This document shows, one piece after another, positions 4,852 to 5,400 of a DNA stretch of 5,400 bases (positions are counted from its first letter, which is position 1; every line of letters starts with the position of its first letter). Source of the DNA: Candidatus Omnitrophota bacterium (GTDB lineage Bacteria; Omnitrophota; Gorgyraeia; Gygaellales; Profunditerraquicolaceae). The position numbers were made by a program, and so were the translations under genes. The DNA lies in NCBI GenBank assembly GCA_028706895.1, contig JAQTVG010000085.1, forward strand, positions 1 to 5,400, given 5' to 3'. The notes beneath the pieces are model-generated. The model saw only the letters and a list, made by a program, of their open reading frames with translations. It had not been told where the DNA came from and searched no databases.

Positions 4852-5085
4852 ATGCCGTACGATAGCAGTTTGGATGAAGAGGTATTCAGCAAGTCTTGGG
4901 AAGATGAAGGTGGAAAAATCGTGGTAAGCGTCCATTCTTATAATAAGGGCGCCAAAAAATTACAGATTGCCAGGGAAATCAAAGACCGCATGGGCAACGC
5001 TGCTTTTGCTAAGCTCGGAAGATTATCTAAAGAAGAGCTAAAAGGGATTTTGCCTTTGATACAGGAAGCATTAGCGGTTATGTAG
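4852..5085 (+). CDS. Small protein of unknown function
   Basis: The 77-residue product starts 18 bases after the MazG-like gene with AGGAGG at 4841-4846, 5 bases before ATG, so it is clearly a translated gene. I do not recognise it with certainty. It has an acidic N-terminus (about 1-20), then GGKIVVSVHSYNKGAKKLQIAR (20-41), which looks like two beta strands joined by a basic turn, then AKLGRLSKEE (53-62) and a C-terminal helix to 77. The strand-strand-helix order with the 'KLGRLSKEE' lead-in is reminiscent of PC4/YdbC-like single-stranded nucleic-acid-binding folds, but that is a weak structural guess. There is no signal peptide or membrane segment, so it is probably cytoplasmic. The gap to the hydrogenase protease gene is 12 bases. 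Confidence 0.75.
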   Translation: MPYDSSLDEEVFSKSWEDEGGKIVVSVHSYNKGAKKLQIAREIKDRMGNAAFAKLGRLSKEELKGILPLIQEALAVM

Positions 5086-5097
5086 GATGCTTTTGAT

Positions 5098-5400
5098 ATG
5101 CTTAAAGGCCTCAAATCCAGGTTAAAAGGCAAGGTTGTGGTTTTGGGTATCGGTAATACCCTGCGCAGCGACGATGGCGCAGGCTCGGTTTTAGCAAAAA
5201 GGATTAAAAGTAATCCCGCGCTTGTTGTTTTTGATGCCGAGGCGACCCCTGAGAATTATTTAGAAAAGATTATCAAAGAAAAGCCCGATACTGTATTGGT
5301 TATTGACGGCGTTGATTTTGGGGGCAAGCCCGGCGAAATCAGATTTTTAGAAACCCATGATATAAAAACGGCAAATTTATTCGCCACCCACAACGCCTCT
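5098..5400 (+). CDS. hycI: HycI-type [NiFe]-hydrogenase maturation endopeptidase (5' part, runs off the window)
   Basis: The first 101 residues of a protein whose family is about 150-160 long are present. The family trims the C-terminus of the hydrogenase large subunit after nickel insertion, in the cytoplasm. GIGNTLRSDDGAG (18-30) is the family signature. EATPENY (48-54), VIDGVDFG (68-75), KPGEIRF (77-83) and FATHNAS (95-101) match E. coli HycI in order and spacing. Aligned by eye to HycI Asp16, Asp62 and His90, the nickel-recognition residues are Asp26, Asp70 and His98, all present. The HycI branch serves group 4 hydrogenases, which agrees with the Mrp and HyfH-like genes at 45-1217. AGGA at 5084-5087 overlaps the previous stop and lies 10 bases before ATG 5098. 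No in-frame start lies between that stop and 5098. The gene is open at the right edge. Confidence 0.9.
   Translation, partial: MLKGLKSRLKGKVVVLGIGNTLRSDDGAGSVLAKRIKSNPALVVFDAEATPENYLEKIIKEKPDTVLVIDGVDFGGKPGEIRFLETHDIKTANLFATHNAS

Overview
The window looks like part of the chromosome of an anaerobic, diderm (Gram-negative-type) bacterium of moderate to low GC content. Signs of this are a membrane-bound group 4 [NiFe]-hydrogenase module with Mrp-antiporter subunits, two lipoproteins with classic lipoboxes, one of them carrying a peptidoglycan-binding domain, and tight gene packing with strong Shine-Dalgarno sites. The gene style resembles candidate phyla such as Omnitrophota, but that is an impression; nothing here proves the taxon. 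No mobile element, CRISPR array, tRNA or rRNA gene was seen.

Region 1 (1-1217) is the 3' end of an energy-converting hydrogenase or oxidoreductase operon. It holds an MrpF-like subunit, an MrpG-like subunit overlapping it, and an HyfH/HycF/MbhN-like ferredoxin subunit overlapping MrpG by 4 bases (ATGA). The Mrp subunits belong to the ion-translocating membrane arm. The ferredoxin subunit would carry electrons between the donor and the catalytic [NiFe] subunit, which is not in the window.

Region 2 (1218-1776) is a single gene with its own extended -10 promoter and a consensus Shine-Dalgarno site. It encodes a lipoprotein with a Pro/Ser/Thr/Ala-rich linker and a C-terminal peptidoglycan-binding domain, a design that would tether the outer membrane to the wall.

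Region 3 (1777-2095, non-coding) is the most interesting part. A good sigma-70 type promoter (TTGAAA-N17-TATACT) starts a leader RNA that contains a cyclic-di-GMP-I (GEMM-I) riboswitch with an unusually long P3 arm. A strong intrinsic terminator follows. A second extended -10 element lies after the terminator, almost on top of the next start codon.

Region 4 (2096-5400) is a five-gene co-directional operon behind the riboswitch. It encodes a 659-residue protein fusing a cyclic-nucleotide-binding-like domain, a degenerate MinD/ParA-like P-loop domain and a patatin phospholipase domain (the layout of the neuropathy target esterase family). After it come a small lipoprotein, a MazG-like NTP pyrophosphohydrolase, a 77-residue unknown protein and the start of a HycI-type hydrogenase maturation protease that runs off the right edge. 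The protease fits the hydrogenase subunits in region 1. If the operon is transcribed as one unit, c-di-GMP would control both a lipid hydrolase and the last step of hydrogenase maturation. That link is inference from gene order.
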